64,000 bases of DNA from assembly GCA_020637215.1 (NCBI GenBank), contig JACJWI010000005.1, positions 1 through 64,000 on the forward strand. Reading direction: 5' to 3'. Source of the DNA: Microthrixaceae bacterium (GTDB taxonomy: Bacteria > Actinomycetota > Acidimicrobiia > Acidimicrobiales > Microtrichaceae). This document shows, piece by piece, positions 1-8,786 of the stretch. Position 1 is the stretch's first letter; each line of letters opens with the position of its first letter. The notes below the pieces were generated by a model. That model was not told where the DNA came from. It was given only the letters and a program-made list of their open reading frames with translations, and searched no databases. A program made the translations under genes and the position numbers.

Positions 1-1526
1 CCGGCCGGCGACCGGAGCACCTCGTCGACCAGCACCAGCCGTCGGGGCAGCTTGTAGCCGGCCAGCTGGTCCCGGGCCGCGTCGCGCAGCTCGTCGAGGG
101 TCGGCGTCGTGCCGGGACGCGGTTGCACCACCGCGCTCACCGACTGGCCCCATCGCTCGTCGGCGACTCCCACCACGACGGCGTCGACCACGTCCGGGTG
201 GGCCTTCAGGGCCGCTTCGACCTCTTCGGGGTAGACCTTCTCGCCGCCGGTGTTGATGCACTGCGACGACCGACCCAGGATCACGATCGTGCCGTCGTCC
301 TCGAGAGTCGCCAGGTCGCCCGGCAGCGCCCAGCGGACCCCGCCCACCTCGACGAAGGTCGCCGCGCTCTTCTCCGGGTCGCCCAGGTAGCGCAGCGGCA
401 CCCGGCCGCCGCGGGCCAGGCGGCCGACGGTCCCCGATCCGGGGGCGACCGGTCGCAGGTCGTCGTCGAGCACAGCGGTGCGGTCGTCGACGTGCAGGCG
501 CGGCGAGCCGTCGGGGTCATCGGCGGGCGGCTCACCGCCGATCTGGCCGGTCTCCGACGAACCGAACGCGTCGCGCACGATGAGCCCCGGTCGCAGCTCG
601 CGGAGCCGGGCCTTGGTCGACGGCGACAGCAGCGCCCCTCCGGAGCCCATCGCCATCAGCGTCGACAGGTCGTACGCGCCGGGGTCGGCGGCCAGCGCGT
701 CGGCCAGCGGTCGGGCCATGGCGTCGCCGACGACGACGAGGATGTTCACCCCTTCGTCATCGACCAGCCGCCACGTCGCGGCGGGGTCGAAGCGACCTTC
801 GGGCAACGTCACCACCTTGCCGCCGCCGAACAGGACGGCGAAGGCCAGCCAGTGCGCGGCGGCGTGCATGAACGGCGGCGCCGGCAGAGCGACGAGCGGG
901 AAGTCGGGGATGCGCCCGGCCAGCTGCTCGGCGCGGGTGATGTGGTCGCCGAGCTGGAACGGGTCCCCGCCGCCCATGGCGGTGAAGAAGATGTCCTCGT
1001 GGCGCCACAGCACGCCCTTGGGCAGCCCGGTCGTGCCGCCGGTATAGATGCAGTACAGGTCGTCCGCTGAGCGTGGCGCGTAGTCCGACGACGCCGTCGC
1101 CGCGGCCAGAGCGTCCTCGTAGTCGCCGCCGGGCCCGACCGCCAGCACCACGCGCCGCTCGGCCATGGCGTCGACCGCCCCGGCGACGGCGTCGGCGAAG
1201 TCGGTGTGGTGCACCAGCGCGACCAGGCCGGCGTCGGAGTACAAGTGGCGCAACTCGGCGTCGACGTAGCGGTAGTTGACGTTGACCGGTACCGCACGCA
1301 GCTTGAACGCGGCGATCATCGCTTCGAGATACTCGGTGCCGTTGGGCAGCTGGATCCCGACGAAGTCGTCACGTCCCACCCCAGCGGCGGCGAGCACGGC
1401 GGCCAGCCGGTCGGCCCGCTCGTCGAGCTCGCGGTAGGTGAGCCGACGGGCCCCGGCGACGATCGCGGGACGGTCGGGCACCGTGGCGGCCACGGACTCG
1501 AACAGGTCGGCCAGGTTCAGCTCCAC
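1..1526 (-). CDS. Fatty acyl-CoA synthetase / AMP-dependent ligase (C-terminus cut by window edge)
   Basis: Adenylate-forming enzyme expected to activate a carboxylic (probably fatty) acid to its acyl-CoA through an acyl-AMP. About 508 residues are present and the stop lies outside the window. The phosphate-binding motif YTGGTTGLPKG is at residues about 161-171, the FGSSETGQ adenine-pocket motif near 330, and the hinge/C-domain motif GGEKVYPEEVE near 430. Only the last 15 or so residues, with the family's catalytic lysine, seem missing. The GTG start follows the upstream serine-hydrolase stop by 4 nt, with GGAG-rich sequence just before it, so the two are probably one transcript. Family assignment is firm; chain length and substrate are unknown. 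Confidence 0.9.
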   Translation of the reverse strand, partial: MELNLADLFESVAATVPDRPAIVAGARRLTYRELDERADRLAAVLAAAGVGRDDFVGIQLPNGTEYLEAMIAAFKLRAVPVNVNYRYVDAELRHLYSDAGLVALVHHTDFADAVAGAVDAMAERRVVLAVGPGGDYEDALAAATASSDYAPRSADDLYCIYTGGTTGLPKGVLWRHEDIFFTAMGGGDPFQLGDHITRAEQLAGRIPDFPLVALPAPPFMHAAAHWLAFAVLFGGGKVVTLPEGRFDPAATWRLVDDEGVNILVVVGDAMARPLADALAADPGAYDLSTLMAMGSGGALLSPSTKARLRELRPGLIVRDAFGSSETGQIGGEPPADDPDGSPRLHVDDRTAVLDDDLRPVAPGSGTVGRLARGGRVPLRYLGDPEKSAATFVEVGGVRWALPGDLATLEDDGTIVILGRSSQCINTGGEKVYPEEVEAALKAHPDVVDAVVVGVADERWGQSVSAVVQPRPGTTPTLDELRDAARDQLAGYKLPRRLVLVDEVLRSPA

Positions 1527-1530
1527 GCCG

Positions 1531-2709
1531 TCAGGCTCCCTTCTCCAGCGACGCGACCACCGCGTCGACCAGCGCCGCGCTGCGGGGGTCGCCGGCGACC
1601 CCCAGCTGCATCTGGTTCATGACGTATCCGAGCGACCACCCACCACCGGGGTCGGCAAGGCCGAGGGACCCCCCGGCGCCGTCGTGGCCGAACGAGCCGG
1701 GCGGACCGGACGGCGACGGTGACATGAACCCCGAGCCGAACGACATCGGCACTCCGAGCACGTGGTCGGGGCCGGAGGACTGCACCTCGATCGCGGCCGC
1801 GACCGCATCGGCGTCGAGCAGACGGACCCCGTCGACCTCACCGACGAGCGCGGCGTACATCCGCGCCACGGCCCGTGCGGTGCCGACCCCGTTCGAGGAT
1901 GGCATCTCGGCGGCCAGCACCTCGGGTCGGTTCCACATGTCGTCGTAGCCGAACAGGCCCGACGGACCCGACAGCACCTGACCGAGCAGCGTGTCGGGCC
2001 CCATGAACGCGTCCATCACCTCTTGGGTCGCCGGATCGATGACCGGCGGGTACAGGTGCGAGACGCGGGGCAGCTCCGAGGCGGGCAGACCGATGAAGAA
2101 GTCCAGGTCGAGCGGCGCGGCCACCTCCTCGGCGAAGAACCGGCCGAGGCTCCGGCCGCTCACCCGTCGCACGACCTCGCCGAGGATCCAGCCGAAGGAG
2201 CGGGCGTGGTAGCCGTGGACGGTGCCGGGCTCCCACACCGGGGCCTGCGCGGCGATGGCGTCGACCACGCCGTCCCAGCCGAGCACGTCGTCGAGCGTGA
2301 GGTCGCCGGTCACCGCGGCCAGGCCCGCCCGGTGCGACAGCACCCACCGGATCGGGATGTCGGCCTTGCCCGCCGCCGCGAACTCCGGCCAGTAGGCGGC
2401 CACCGGAGCGTCCAGGTCGAGCTCGCCCCGCTGTGCGAGCAGGTGCACGCAGGTGGCGGTCATCCCCTTGGTGGTCGAGAACACCAGCTGCAACGTGTTC
2501 CGGGACCAGGGTCGGCCCGCCTCGCGGTCGGCCCAGCCGCCCCACAGGTCCACGACCGTTCGACCCCGGTGGTAGACGCACACCGCAGCGCCGACGTCGC
2601 CGCGCTCGGCGAAGTTGGCCGCGAAGGCGTTGGCCACGGCGGAGAACTCGGGCTCCGCGAACCCGTCGACGGTGACGGAGGTGCCCTCCACCGCGGTCAC
2701 ACTAATCAC
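1531..2709 (-). CDS. Beta-lactamase-family serine hydrolase / esterase
   Basis: 392 residues of the serine beta-lactamase/penicillin-binding-like fold (EstB/lipolytic esterase type). The SxxK nucleophile motif is STTK at residues 78-81, and a GHDGAGG motif near the C-terminus takes the place of the K/H-T-G box. There is no signal peptide, which favours a cytoplasmic esterase over a cell-wall enzyme. It sits 4 nt upstream of the acyl-CoA synthetase, so it may release an acid that the ligase then activates (inference). The GTG at 2709 gives the longest frame; GTG codons at 2700 and 2688 are alternatives. Confidence 0.82.
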   Translation of the reverse strand: MISVTAVEGTSVTVDGFAEPEFSAVANAFAANFAERGDVGAAVCVYHRGRTVVDLWGGWADREAGRPWSRNTLQLVFSTTKGMTATCVHLLAQRGELDLDAPVAAYWPEFAAAGKADIPIRWVLSHRAGLAAVTGDLTLDDVLGWDGVVDAIAAQAPVWEPGTVHGYHARSFGWILGEVVRRVSGRSLGRFFAEEVAAPLDLDFFIGLPASELPRVSHLYPPVIDPATQEVMDAFMGPDTLLGQVLSGPSGLFGYDDMWNRPEVLAAEMPSSNGVGTARAVARMYAALVGEVDGVRLLDADAVAAAIEVQSSGPDHVLGVPMSFGSGFMSPSPSGPPGSFGHDGAGGSLGLADPGGGWSLGYVMNQMQLGVAGDPRSAALVDAVVASLEKGA

Positions 2710-2855
2710 GGCGTCGCGGACCTCGACGTCGATCCGAGAAGGTCACCGCGACGAGCGGGCCCGACCGATCGGGTGGGATCGCTCGCCGTGGCCGGTCCGG
2801 TCGTGGTTCGATCGTGGAGCACGTCCGCTCGATCCCGATCGACCGAGGAGGGCCG

Positions 2856-4076
2856 ATGGCCGATCCCACTGCGCCGTACCCCGACCGGTCCGCGGTCGAG
2901 GAGGCGTTCGCCGCCCACGTCAACCGCGGCAAGGTCGACGCCTATCGGGCGCTCGGACTCGAGCTGGTGATGGGCGAGCGTGACGGGATCCGCTTCCGTG
3001 ACGCCTACGACGGCACCTGGTACGTCAACTGCCACTGCAACGGCGGCGTGTTCAACCTGGGACACCGCCACCCGGCGGTGGTCGCCGCGGTGCGCGACGC
3101 CCTCGAGGCCCTCGACGTCGGCAACCACCACCTGGTGTCGGGGTGGCGGGCCCGGCTGGCCGAGCGGCTGTCGGCCACCACCGGCGGCGTCCTGCCCGGC
3201 GTGGTGTTCGGCGTCGGCGGTGGAGAGGCGATCGACCTGGCGATCAAGGTCGCCCGCGCCCACACCGGCCGCGCAGGGGTCGTGTCGGTCACCGGCGGCT
3301 ACCACGGCCACACCGGCCTGGCCCTCGCCGCGGGTGACCCCGCCTACCGCGACCCGTTCGGACCGAACCCTCCCGGATTCACCCAGGTCGTCTTCGACGA
3401 CCTCGACGCCATGGCGGCCGCGGTCGACGAGCGCACGGCGGTCGTGCTGGTCGAGCCGATCCCCGCCACGCTCGGCATGCCGATCCCGAGCCCCGGCTAC
3501 CTGGCCGGGCTGCGGACCCTGTGCGACGAGCGAGGTGCGTTGTTGGCCTTCGACGAGGTCCAGACCGGCCTCGGGCGAACCGGCACCGTCTGGTACCACG
3601 TCCAGGAGGGCGTCACCCCCGACCTGCTCGTCACCGGCAAGGGGCTGTCGGGCGGGGTGTACCCGATCACCGCCACGCTCATGACCGCCGAGCTCCACCG
3701 GTTCTTCGACGACCACCCGTTCGTGCACGTGTCGACGTTCGGGGGCGCCGAGCTCGGCTGCGTCGCCGGCCTGGCCACCCTCGACGTCGTCGAAGCACCC
3801 GGCTTCCTCGACCGGGTCGTCGAGCTCGGCGAGCGGTTCGAGAGCGAGCTGGCGGACATGCCGTTCCAGCTGCGGCGCCGGGGGATGTTCATGGGCCTCG
3901 CCTTCGACGACCCGGCCGGAGGCATGACCGCCACCCAGGCGCTGGTGTCGGCCGGGGTGTTCGCGATCTTCGCCAACAACGACCCGTCGGTCCTGCAGTT
4001 CCTGCCGCCGCTGACCATCGCCGACGACGAGGTCGACGACCTGATCGCCACGCTGCGACGGGTCCTCGGTTCGTGA
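2856..4076 (+). CDS. Class III PLP-dependent aminotransferase
   Basis: 406-residue fold-type I transaminase. The PLP-contacting Asp is in FDEVQTGLGRTG (Asp233) and the Schiff-base lysine is in TGKGLSGG (Lys262). The N-terminal GHRHP and the GGYHGHT segments are typical of class III enzymes (4-aminobutyrate, ornithine or dialkylglycine type). I chose ATG 2856 because GAGGAGGG precedes it; a start at 2814 would add 14 arginine/proline-rich residues. It is followed 24 nt later by the DUF6206-like gene, probably in one operon. The amine donor and acceptor cannot be read from the sequence. Confidence 0.88.
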   Translation: MADPTAPYPDRSAVEEAFAAHVNRGKVDAYRALGLELVMGERDGIRFRDAYDGTWYVNCHCNGGVFNLGHRHPAVVAAVRDALEALDVGNHHLVSGWRARLAERLSATTGGVLPGVVFGVGGGEAIDLAIKVARAHTGRAGVVSVTGGYHGHTGLALAAGDPAYRDPFGPNPPGFTQVVFDDLDAMAAAVDERTAVVLVEPIPATLGMPIPSPGYLAGLRTLCDERGALLAFDEVQTGLGRTGTVWYHVQEGVTPDLLVTGKGLSGGVYPITATLMTAELHRFFDDHPFVHVSTFGGAELGCVAGLATLDVVEAPGFLDRVVELGERFESELADMPFQLRRRGMFMGLAFDDPAGGMTATQALVSAGVFAIFANNDPSVLQFLPPLTIADDEVDDLIATLRRVLGS

Positions 4077-4100
4077 TGTCCGCGACGGGAGGGGGACCGG

Positions 4101-5054
4101 ATGGCTGATGGGTCGACGCCGGAGGACGACGTCTCCGATGGGCGGGAGGCGGGCGTCGGCTTTCGCCCCGGCGACGTGCCGATCATCGACCTCGACGCGG
4201 TCGAGGCCGCGGTGCAACAGGCTCTCGAGCGAGGGGACGGGTCCGGGCTCACCCTGCTCGGCTACGGCGAGATCTCGCTGGTGGTCGGCTGGCCGACCGG
4301 TGCCCCCGTCGTGGCGGCCAAGCGGCTGCCGCCGTTCCCGTCAGCCGATGCGGCCGCCGACTACGGCCGTCGGTTCGTCGCCTACCTCGACCGACTGGCC
4401 GAGCGCGGGGTCGTCCCGGTCGCGAGCGCCTTCCGGGTCGTGGTCGGGACCGGCTCCACCCGCGTGGCCTACGTGACCCAGGCCGTCCTCGATCCCGATG
4501 ACCTGGGTCCGGCGATCCTGCGGCGGAGCGCTCCCGATCCCGACCACCCGTTGCTGCGCGGCATCGTCGACGCGGTCGGCGCCGTCTGCGGCCCGCGGAC
4601 CGGGCTGGACGCCCAGGTGTCCAACTGGGCGCTCGTCGACGGGCAACTGCGTTACCTCGACGTCACCACGCCGATGCTCTTCGATCCCTCGGGACGAGCC
4701 GAGCTCGACCTCGGGTTGTTCCTGGCCGCCTACCCGTGGGCGCTGCGCGGCCTGATCGGGCGGTTCGTGGCCCCCGACGTGATCGGCGCGTACCGCGACC
4801 CGCGCCGGGTGGGCGTCGACTTGGCCGGCAATCTCCTCAAGGAGCGCCTCGCGGAGTGGATCCCGTCGGTGATCGAGGCGGTCAACCGGACCGTCGAGGC
4901 CGAGATCACCGAGGACGAGGTGCGCCGCTACTACCGCTCAGATGCACGCCTGTGGGAGCTCATGCTGCGGCTGCGCCGAGCCGACCGGTGGTGGCAACGC
5001 CGGATCCGCCGGCGGACCTACCCGTTCCTGCTGCCCGGACACATCGAACGCTGA
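4101..5054 (+). CDS. DUF6206-like protein, possible kinase-like fold
   Basis: 317 residues with no signal peptide or membrane segment. I recognise resemblance to actinobacterial DUF6206 proteins, which have no assigned function. Some features recall aminoglycoside-phosphotransferase/kinase folds: a VVAAKRLPPF strand with a possible ATP-binding lysine, then much later VSNWALVDGQLRYLDVTTP, which could be a degenerate catalytic loop plus metal-binding Asp. The C-terminus is basic and tryptophan-rich (RRADRWWQRRIRRR). A GGGAGGGGG ribosome site precedes ATG 4101. It lies between a transaminase and an MpaB-type protein, with 24 nt before and 100 nt after. The kinase idea is inference only. Confidence 0.6.
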   Translation: MADGSTPEDDVSDGREAGVGFRPGDVPIIDLDAVEAAVQQALERGDGSGLTLLGYGEISLVVGWPTGAPVVAAKRLPPFPSADAAADYGRRFVAYLDRLAERGVVPVASAFRVVVGTGSTRVAYVTQAVLDPDDLGPAILRRSAPDPDHPLLRGIVDAVGAVCGPRTGLDAQVSNWALVDGQLRYLDVTTPMLFDPSGRAELDLGLFLAAYPWALRGLIGRFVAPDVIGAYRDPRRVGVDLAGNLLKERLAEWIPSVIEAVNRTVEAEITEDEVRRYYRSDARLWELMLRLRRADRWWQRRIRRRTYPFLLPGHIER

Positions 5055-5154
5055 CGTGGTCGATGGCTGATGATCGGTGCCGTGCCATGGGAGCCCGGAG
5101 TGGCGGACGGGCCGTCGGGCGTGGCTACCTTGTTGCCGACCACGGGGGGATGAC

Positions 5155-6183
5155 ATGCACGACGACGTGACCGCGGACGGCTCGAGCGCCGACGGTACCG
5201 ACAGCCACGACGGATCCGCGACCGGGGGCGACCGGGCGCCGGCGGGCCGCAAGCCCCGACGCTCGACCGCCGAGGGGGCCGAGATCCGGCCCGGGTCGCT
5301 GCTGTGGACGACAGCGGGCGACCCCCGGGCGATGATCCCCGGTCTCGCGACCGGGATCATGCAGCTGATGCTGCCGGGACTCGGAGCCGGCGTCACTGAC
5401 TACTCGGACTTCTTCAACGACCCCTTCGACCGCATCGACCGGTCGATCCCGCTGATCTGGGGCAGCATCTTCGCCACGTCGGATGCCGAGGGCGACGAGC
5501 GCGGGCGGCAGATCCGCGACTACCACGTCGACATCAAGGGCACCGACGGCCACGGAAAGCGCTACCACGCTCTGGATCCCGACGTGTACTGGTGGGCGCA
5601 CGCCACGTTCACCTGGGAGTACTTCCGGGCCCGCGAGCTGTTCTTCCCCTGCCCGCTCACCCGTCGTCAGAAGGACCGGCTCTACGCCGAGACCGTCACG
5701 TGGTACCGCCGCTACGGCGTCAGCGACCGTCCGGTGCCGGCCACCTACCGGGAGTTCCGCCACCGCTTCGACGAGATCTGTCGTCACGAGCTCGAGCTCA
5801 CCCCGGCGGTGCAGTGGGTGCTCGACCAGTCCACCAACCCGGCGGCCACCGCGGACCCGGTGCGTCTGCCGGGGATGTGGTCCGTGCTCGACGGTCTGGT
5901 CACCAACCTGGGGACCGAGACCCTGCGTCTGCTGGTGTACGGGCCGATGCCCGACGTCGTGAGGCGCCGCTTCGACCTGCCGTGGTCGCACTCGGATCGG
6001 GTGGCGTTCACCGCGCTGTGCGCCACCATCCGGGCGATGGACCCCGCCATCCGGCGAGGGGCGCTGGACGCCATCTACCCCGAAGGCACCCCGCACCCGG
6101 ATCGGCGTGACCCGACCCGCCTGGTCGTGGCGGGACCGAACCGCCGGCAGCGGGCGCTGGCCGCCGCCCGTTCCGCCGCCTGA
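5155..6183 (+). CDS. MpaB/DUF2236 family oxygenase-like protein
   Basis: 342 residues matching the MpaB / latex-clearing-protein-like family (DUF2236, PF09995), whose characterised members bind heme and cleave or oxygenate hydrophobic substrates. Visible family features are the RPGSLLW opening, the run ending GLGAGVTDYSDFFNDPFDR, an aromatic- and His-rich YHALDPDVYWWAHATFT segment and EICRHELE. The longer frame from 5077 would add 26 unlikely residues; ATG 5155 follows a GGGGGGATGAC purine run. It is the last gene of the 2.8-6.2 kb co-directional group. The substrate is unknown and heme binding has not been shown for this clade. Confidence 0.8.
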   Translation: MHDDVTADGSSADGTDSHDGSATGGDRAPAGRKPRRSTAEGAEIRPGSLLWTTAGDPRAMIPGLATGIMQLMLPGLGAGVTDYSDFFNDPFDRIDRSIPLIWGSIFATSDAEGDERGRQIRDYHVDIKGTDGHGKRYHALDPDVYWWAHATFTWEYFRARELFFPCPLTRRQKDRLYAETVTWYRRYGVSDRPVPATYREFRHRFDEICRHELELTPAVQWVLDQSTNPAATADPVRLPGMWSVLDGLVTNLGTETLRLLVYGPMPDVVRRRFDLPWSHSDRVAFTALCATIRAMDPAIRRGALDAIYPEGTPHPDRRDPTRLVVAGPNRRQRALAAARSAA

Positions 6184-6267
6184 TCGCTGCTCCCGCGTGT
6201 CTGCTCCCGCGGGTCTGCTTCCGTCGGGACAGTGACCAACGACCCTGGCGCGCTCGCCGATCGGAGT

Positions 6268-6294
6268 TATTCTAGTCCGCGGTAGCAATATTGC
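6268..6294 (+). promoter_or_regulatory. Candidate promoter and palindromic operator of the globin-RIC operon
   Basis: An AT-rich island in the 163-bp gap before the globin gene holds TATTCT (6268-6273), a plausible -10 box. It is followed at 6285-6294 by the perfect palindrome GCAATATTGC, 52 nt before the start codon. If the -10 is right, the palindrome lies at about +5, a repressor position. The regulator is unknown; an NO- or redox-sensing Rrf2/NsrR-type protein would fit the genes downstream. Confidence 0.35.
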
Positions 6295-6346
6295 GGATGG
6301 TCCGGGTCGCCCGTCGAGGCGCTCGCGGGCCGATCGAGGAGCTGTC

Positions 6347-6796
6347 ATGGGTGCAGTCGAACCAACGTCGTCGGTGACGACCGCGGGCGACCTGTCGACC
6401 CGCACCCAGATCCACGACCTGGTCGTCGACTTCTACCGAGAGATCGTCTTCGACGACCTCCTCGGCCCGGTGTTCGTCGACGTCGCCGAGGTCGACTGGG
6501 CGGTGCACATCCCGATCCTGGTCGACTACTGGTGCCGCATCGTGTTGGGACTGCCCGGTTCCAACGCCCGGGTCACCGCTGTGCACCGTCGCGTCCACGC
6601 CCTCGAGCCCCTGGGCGTCGAGCACTGCGACCGCTGGTACGAGCTGTGGACGGCCTGCCTGGACGCCCGCTGGAGCGGACCGCTGGCCGAGAGGGCCCGA
6701 AGCCACGCCGCCGCGCTGATGTCGGGGATGGCCCGCCACGTGTTCGACGTCGAGTGGCAGGCGCCGAGCGCAGCGCCCGCCGGAGCGCTCTCGTGA
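6347..6796 (+). CDS. Group III-like truncated hemoglobin
   Basis: 149-residue single-domain globin of the bacterial truncated type. The N-terminal IHDLVVDFYREIVFDDLLGPVF matches helix A/B of TrHb, and the HCDRWYELW segment carries the likely proximal histidine as in group III TrHbs. Such proteins bind O2, NO or peroxide at heme and are linked to NO dioxygenation or redox protection. Ribosome site GAGGAG lies 5 nt before ATG 6347. The TGA stop overlaps the GTG of the next gene, so translation is coupled to a YwiC-like membrane protein, a ferredoxin and RIC. The partner reductase could be the encoded ferredoxin (inference). Confidence 0.85.
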   Translation: MGAVEPTSSVTTAGDLSTRTQIHDLVVDFYREIVFDDLLGPVFVDVAEVDWAVHIPILVDYWCRIVLGLPGSNARVTAVHRRVHALEPLGVEHCDRWYELWTACLDARWSGPLAERARSHAAALMSGMARHVFDVEWQAPSAAPAGALS

Positions 6797-7695
6797 CCGC
6801 CACCGATCCGCTCGACGGCCTCGAGATCGACCTGACCGACCACGCCGCCCGGTCGCGGGAAGAACGCCCCGCAGCGACGGCTCCGGCCAGCGGCGCAGCG
6901 CCCGCCCCCCGCCAGCGGTCGATGCTGCGGTCGGTCGCCCTGCCGAGTGAGCACGGTGGTTGGGGCCTGACCGGCGAGCCCATCGTGCTGGGCCTCCTGC
7001 TCGCCCCGAGCCTGGCCGGCCTGCTCGTCGGCCTGGCGGGGATGATCGCGTTCGTCGCCCGCACCCCGGTGTCGCTGGTGCTCGTCGACGGGTTCCGCCA
7101 CCGCGACCTGGAGCGCACCCGGCTCGCCCGTCGGGTCGCGGCCATCGAGATCTCGGCGCTGGTCGTCCTGGTCGCTGGAGCGACGGCCCTGGCCGGACCC
7201 GGCTTCTGGTGGCCGGTCGCGATCGCTGCCCCGCTGGTCTCGGTGCAGCTCTGGTTCGACCGGCGCTCCCGCAGCCGCCGGCTCCTGCCCGAGCTGGCCG
7301 GCGCGGTCGGCATCACCTCTCTGGTGGCCGCCATCACCCTGGCCGGCGGTGGCGACACCGCCGTGGCGGTCGGAGCGTGGGCGATCCTGGCCGCTCGGGC
7401 GCTGACATCGATCCCGTTCGTGAAGTCGTTGGTGATGAAGCTGCACGGCAAGTCGACGGCACAGTGGACCCTGATCACCTGGGACGTCGTGGCCGTCGCC
7501 ATCGTGGTCACCGCGGCGTGGCTCGAACCGACGTTGACCGCCGGTGCGGGCGCGGTCGTGGCGGTCGTGGCGCTCCAGAGGCTGACGACGTTGCGTCCGC
7601 CGCCGCGCCCGACGGTGACGGGGATCCGACAGACGTTCATGGGGCTCGCCGTCGTGGTGGCCACCTGGCTCGGCGTCCTGATGGGGGGAGCATGA
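6793..7695 (+). CDS. YwiC-like polytopic membrane protein
   Basis: 300-residue integral membrane protein with a roughly 45-residue polar N-terminus and then about seven to eight hydrophobic segments. The LPSEHGGWGLTGEPIVLG motif is the hallmark of the YwiC-like family (PF14256). In Bacillus ywiC lies beside nitrate/nitrite and fnr genes, but its biochemical role is unknown. GTG 6793 is chosen because GTGA overlaps the globin stop; its own stop overlaps the ferredoxin ATG. This double overlap implies near-equal co-translation with a globin and a ferredoxin, which suggests a membrane anchor or electron conduit (inference). Confidence 0.82.
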   Translation: MTATDPLDGLEIDLTDHAARSREERPAATAPASGAAPAPRQRSMLRSVALPSEHGGWGLTGEPIVLGLLLAPSLAGLLVGLAGMIAFVARTPVSLVLVDGFRHRDLERTRLARRVAAIEISALVVLVAGATALAGPGFWWPVAIAAPLVSVQLWFDRRSRSRRLLPELAGAVGITSLVAAITLAGGGDTAVAVGAWAILAARALTSIPFVKSLVMKLHGKSTAQWTLITWDVVAVAIVVTAAWLEPTLTAGAGAVVAVVALQRLTTLRPPPRPTVTGIRQTFMGLAVVVATWLGVLMGGA

Positions 7696-8036
7696 AGAAC
7701 GACGCAGACCGGTCCGGCTCGACCGAGGGCATCGACGCGGGATCCGGTTCCGGCCCGGCCCGTGTCCTGGTCGACGCCACCGAATCGGGCGTGCGCGTCC
7801 GGGTCCACCCGGGCCTGTGCGAGGGATGGGGCAACTGCCACCGTTGGAGCCCCGAGGTGTACCCGCTCGACGACGAGGGCTACATCGCCATCCACATGCT
7901 CGAGGTCCCGCCCGAGCTCGCCCGCCTCGCGTGGCGGGGAGCGGACGCGTGCCCGGCTCAGGCCATCAGCGTGATCGGCGAGCGTCCGCCGCCGGTCGGA
8001 GTCGTCGTCGCGTCCGGAACCCGGACGGACCCGTAG
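7692..8036 (+). CDS. Three-cysteine [3Fe-4S]-type ferredoxin
   Basis: 114 residues. After a Gly/Ser-rich leader of about 22 residues comes a small ferredoxin domain. Cys43 and Cys49 (LCEGWGNC, with Trp where a fourth ligand would be) plus Cys87 followed by Pro (ACPAQAI) give the pattern of the [3Fe-4S] ferredoxins that often serve cytochromes P450. ATG 7692 overlaps the YwiC-like stop (ATGA). No P450 or ferredoxin reductase lies nearby; the operon partners are a globin and a RIC protein, so its electrons may go to one of those (inference). The next gene starts 30 nt downstream. Confidence 0.85.
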   Translation: MKNDADRSGSTEGIDAGSGSGPARVLVDATESGVRVRVHPGLCEGWGNCHRWSPEVYPLDDEGYIAIHMLEVPPELARLAWRGADACPAQAISVIGERPPPVGVVVASGTRTDP

Positions 8037-8066
8037 GACCGGCCCCACAGGACAGAGGAGCGAACC

Positions 8067-8786
8067 ATGATCACCACCGACATGTCGTTGGGTCAGATCG
8101 TCGACCGGATCCCGGCCGGCGCCAGGATCCTGCAGGAGTCCGGACTGGACTTCTGCTGCGGAGGCCAGCAGACCCTCGGCGACGCCTGCAGCGAGCACGG
8201 CGTGTCCTCCGAGACGGTGATCGCCGCACTCGAGGGGCTCGGCGACACAGGCGCCGCGGACTGGACCTCCTACGGTCCGTTGGAGCTGGTCGAGCACGTG
8301 GTCAGCACACACCACGAGTACCTGCGCCGGCAGTTCGACTTCCTGGTGCCGCTCGCACAGAAGGTCGCGACCGTCCACGGCGAACGCCACCCCGAGCTGG
8401 CCGAGGTGTACGCGGATGTCCGCGAGCTGGCCGATGATCTCCTGCCGCACATGCAGAAGGAGGAGCAGGTCCTGTTCCCGATGATCGTGTCGCTGGCCGA
8501 GACCGGCTCGCTGCCTCCCGTCGGTCCCCCGCACCTGGAGATGCCGATCTCGGTGATGGTGCTCGAGCACGACGCCTGCGGCGAGCTGCTGCGCAAGATG
8601 CGCTCCGACTCCCGCGACTTCGCCGTGCCCGCGGACGGCTGTGCTAGCTACCAGGCCCTGTACGCCGGACTCGAGGAGCTCGAGGCCGACACGCACTTGC
8701 ACATCCACAAGGAGAACAACATCCTGTTCCCGATGGTTCTGGAGCTGGAGCAGGAGTCGGCGGTCGCCGATGGCGTCGCCCGCTGA
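8067..8786 (+). CDS. ric: RIC-type iron-sulfur cluster repair di-iron protein (ScdA/YtfE)
   Basis: 239 residues, the usual size for this family. The N-terminal ScdA_N/DUF542 part has LDFCCGG (residues about 28-34). It is followed by a hemerythrin-like four-helix bundle with the di-iron ligand sets HHEY, MQKEEQVLFP, LEHDACGE and LHIHKENNILFP. Family members restore iron-sulfur clusters damaged by NO or peroxide. ATG 8067 has GAGGAGCG upstream. Its place behind a globin, a YwiC-like protein and a ferredoxin makes this a likely nitrosative-stress operon. The 3' end overlaps a 50-codon membrane-peptide frame. Confidence 0.92.
   Translation: MITTDMSLGQIVDRIPAGARILQESGLDFCCGGQQTLGDACSEHGVSSETVIAALEGLGDTGAADWTSYGPLELVEHVVSTHHEYLRRQFDFLVPLAQKVATVHGERHPELAEVYADVRELADDLLPHMQKEEQVLFPMIVSLAETGSLPPVGPPHLEMPISVMVLEHDACGELLRKMRSDSRDFAVPADGCASYQALYAGLEELEADTHLHIHKENNILFPMVLELEQESAVADGVAR

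Noticed and set aside
123..1070. Plus-strand 315-codon frame opposite the acyl-CoA synthetase
   Set aside because: The minus strand encodes an intact AMP-binding enzyme with all motifs; the plus frame is Arg/Gly/Val-rich shadow sequence.
6184..6240. Direct repeats of a CTGCTCCCGCG-like motif after the MpaB-type gene
   Set aside because: Three imperfect short copies without symmetry or a stem; too weak to call a repeat or terminator.
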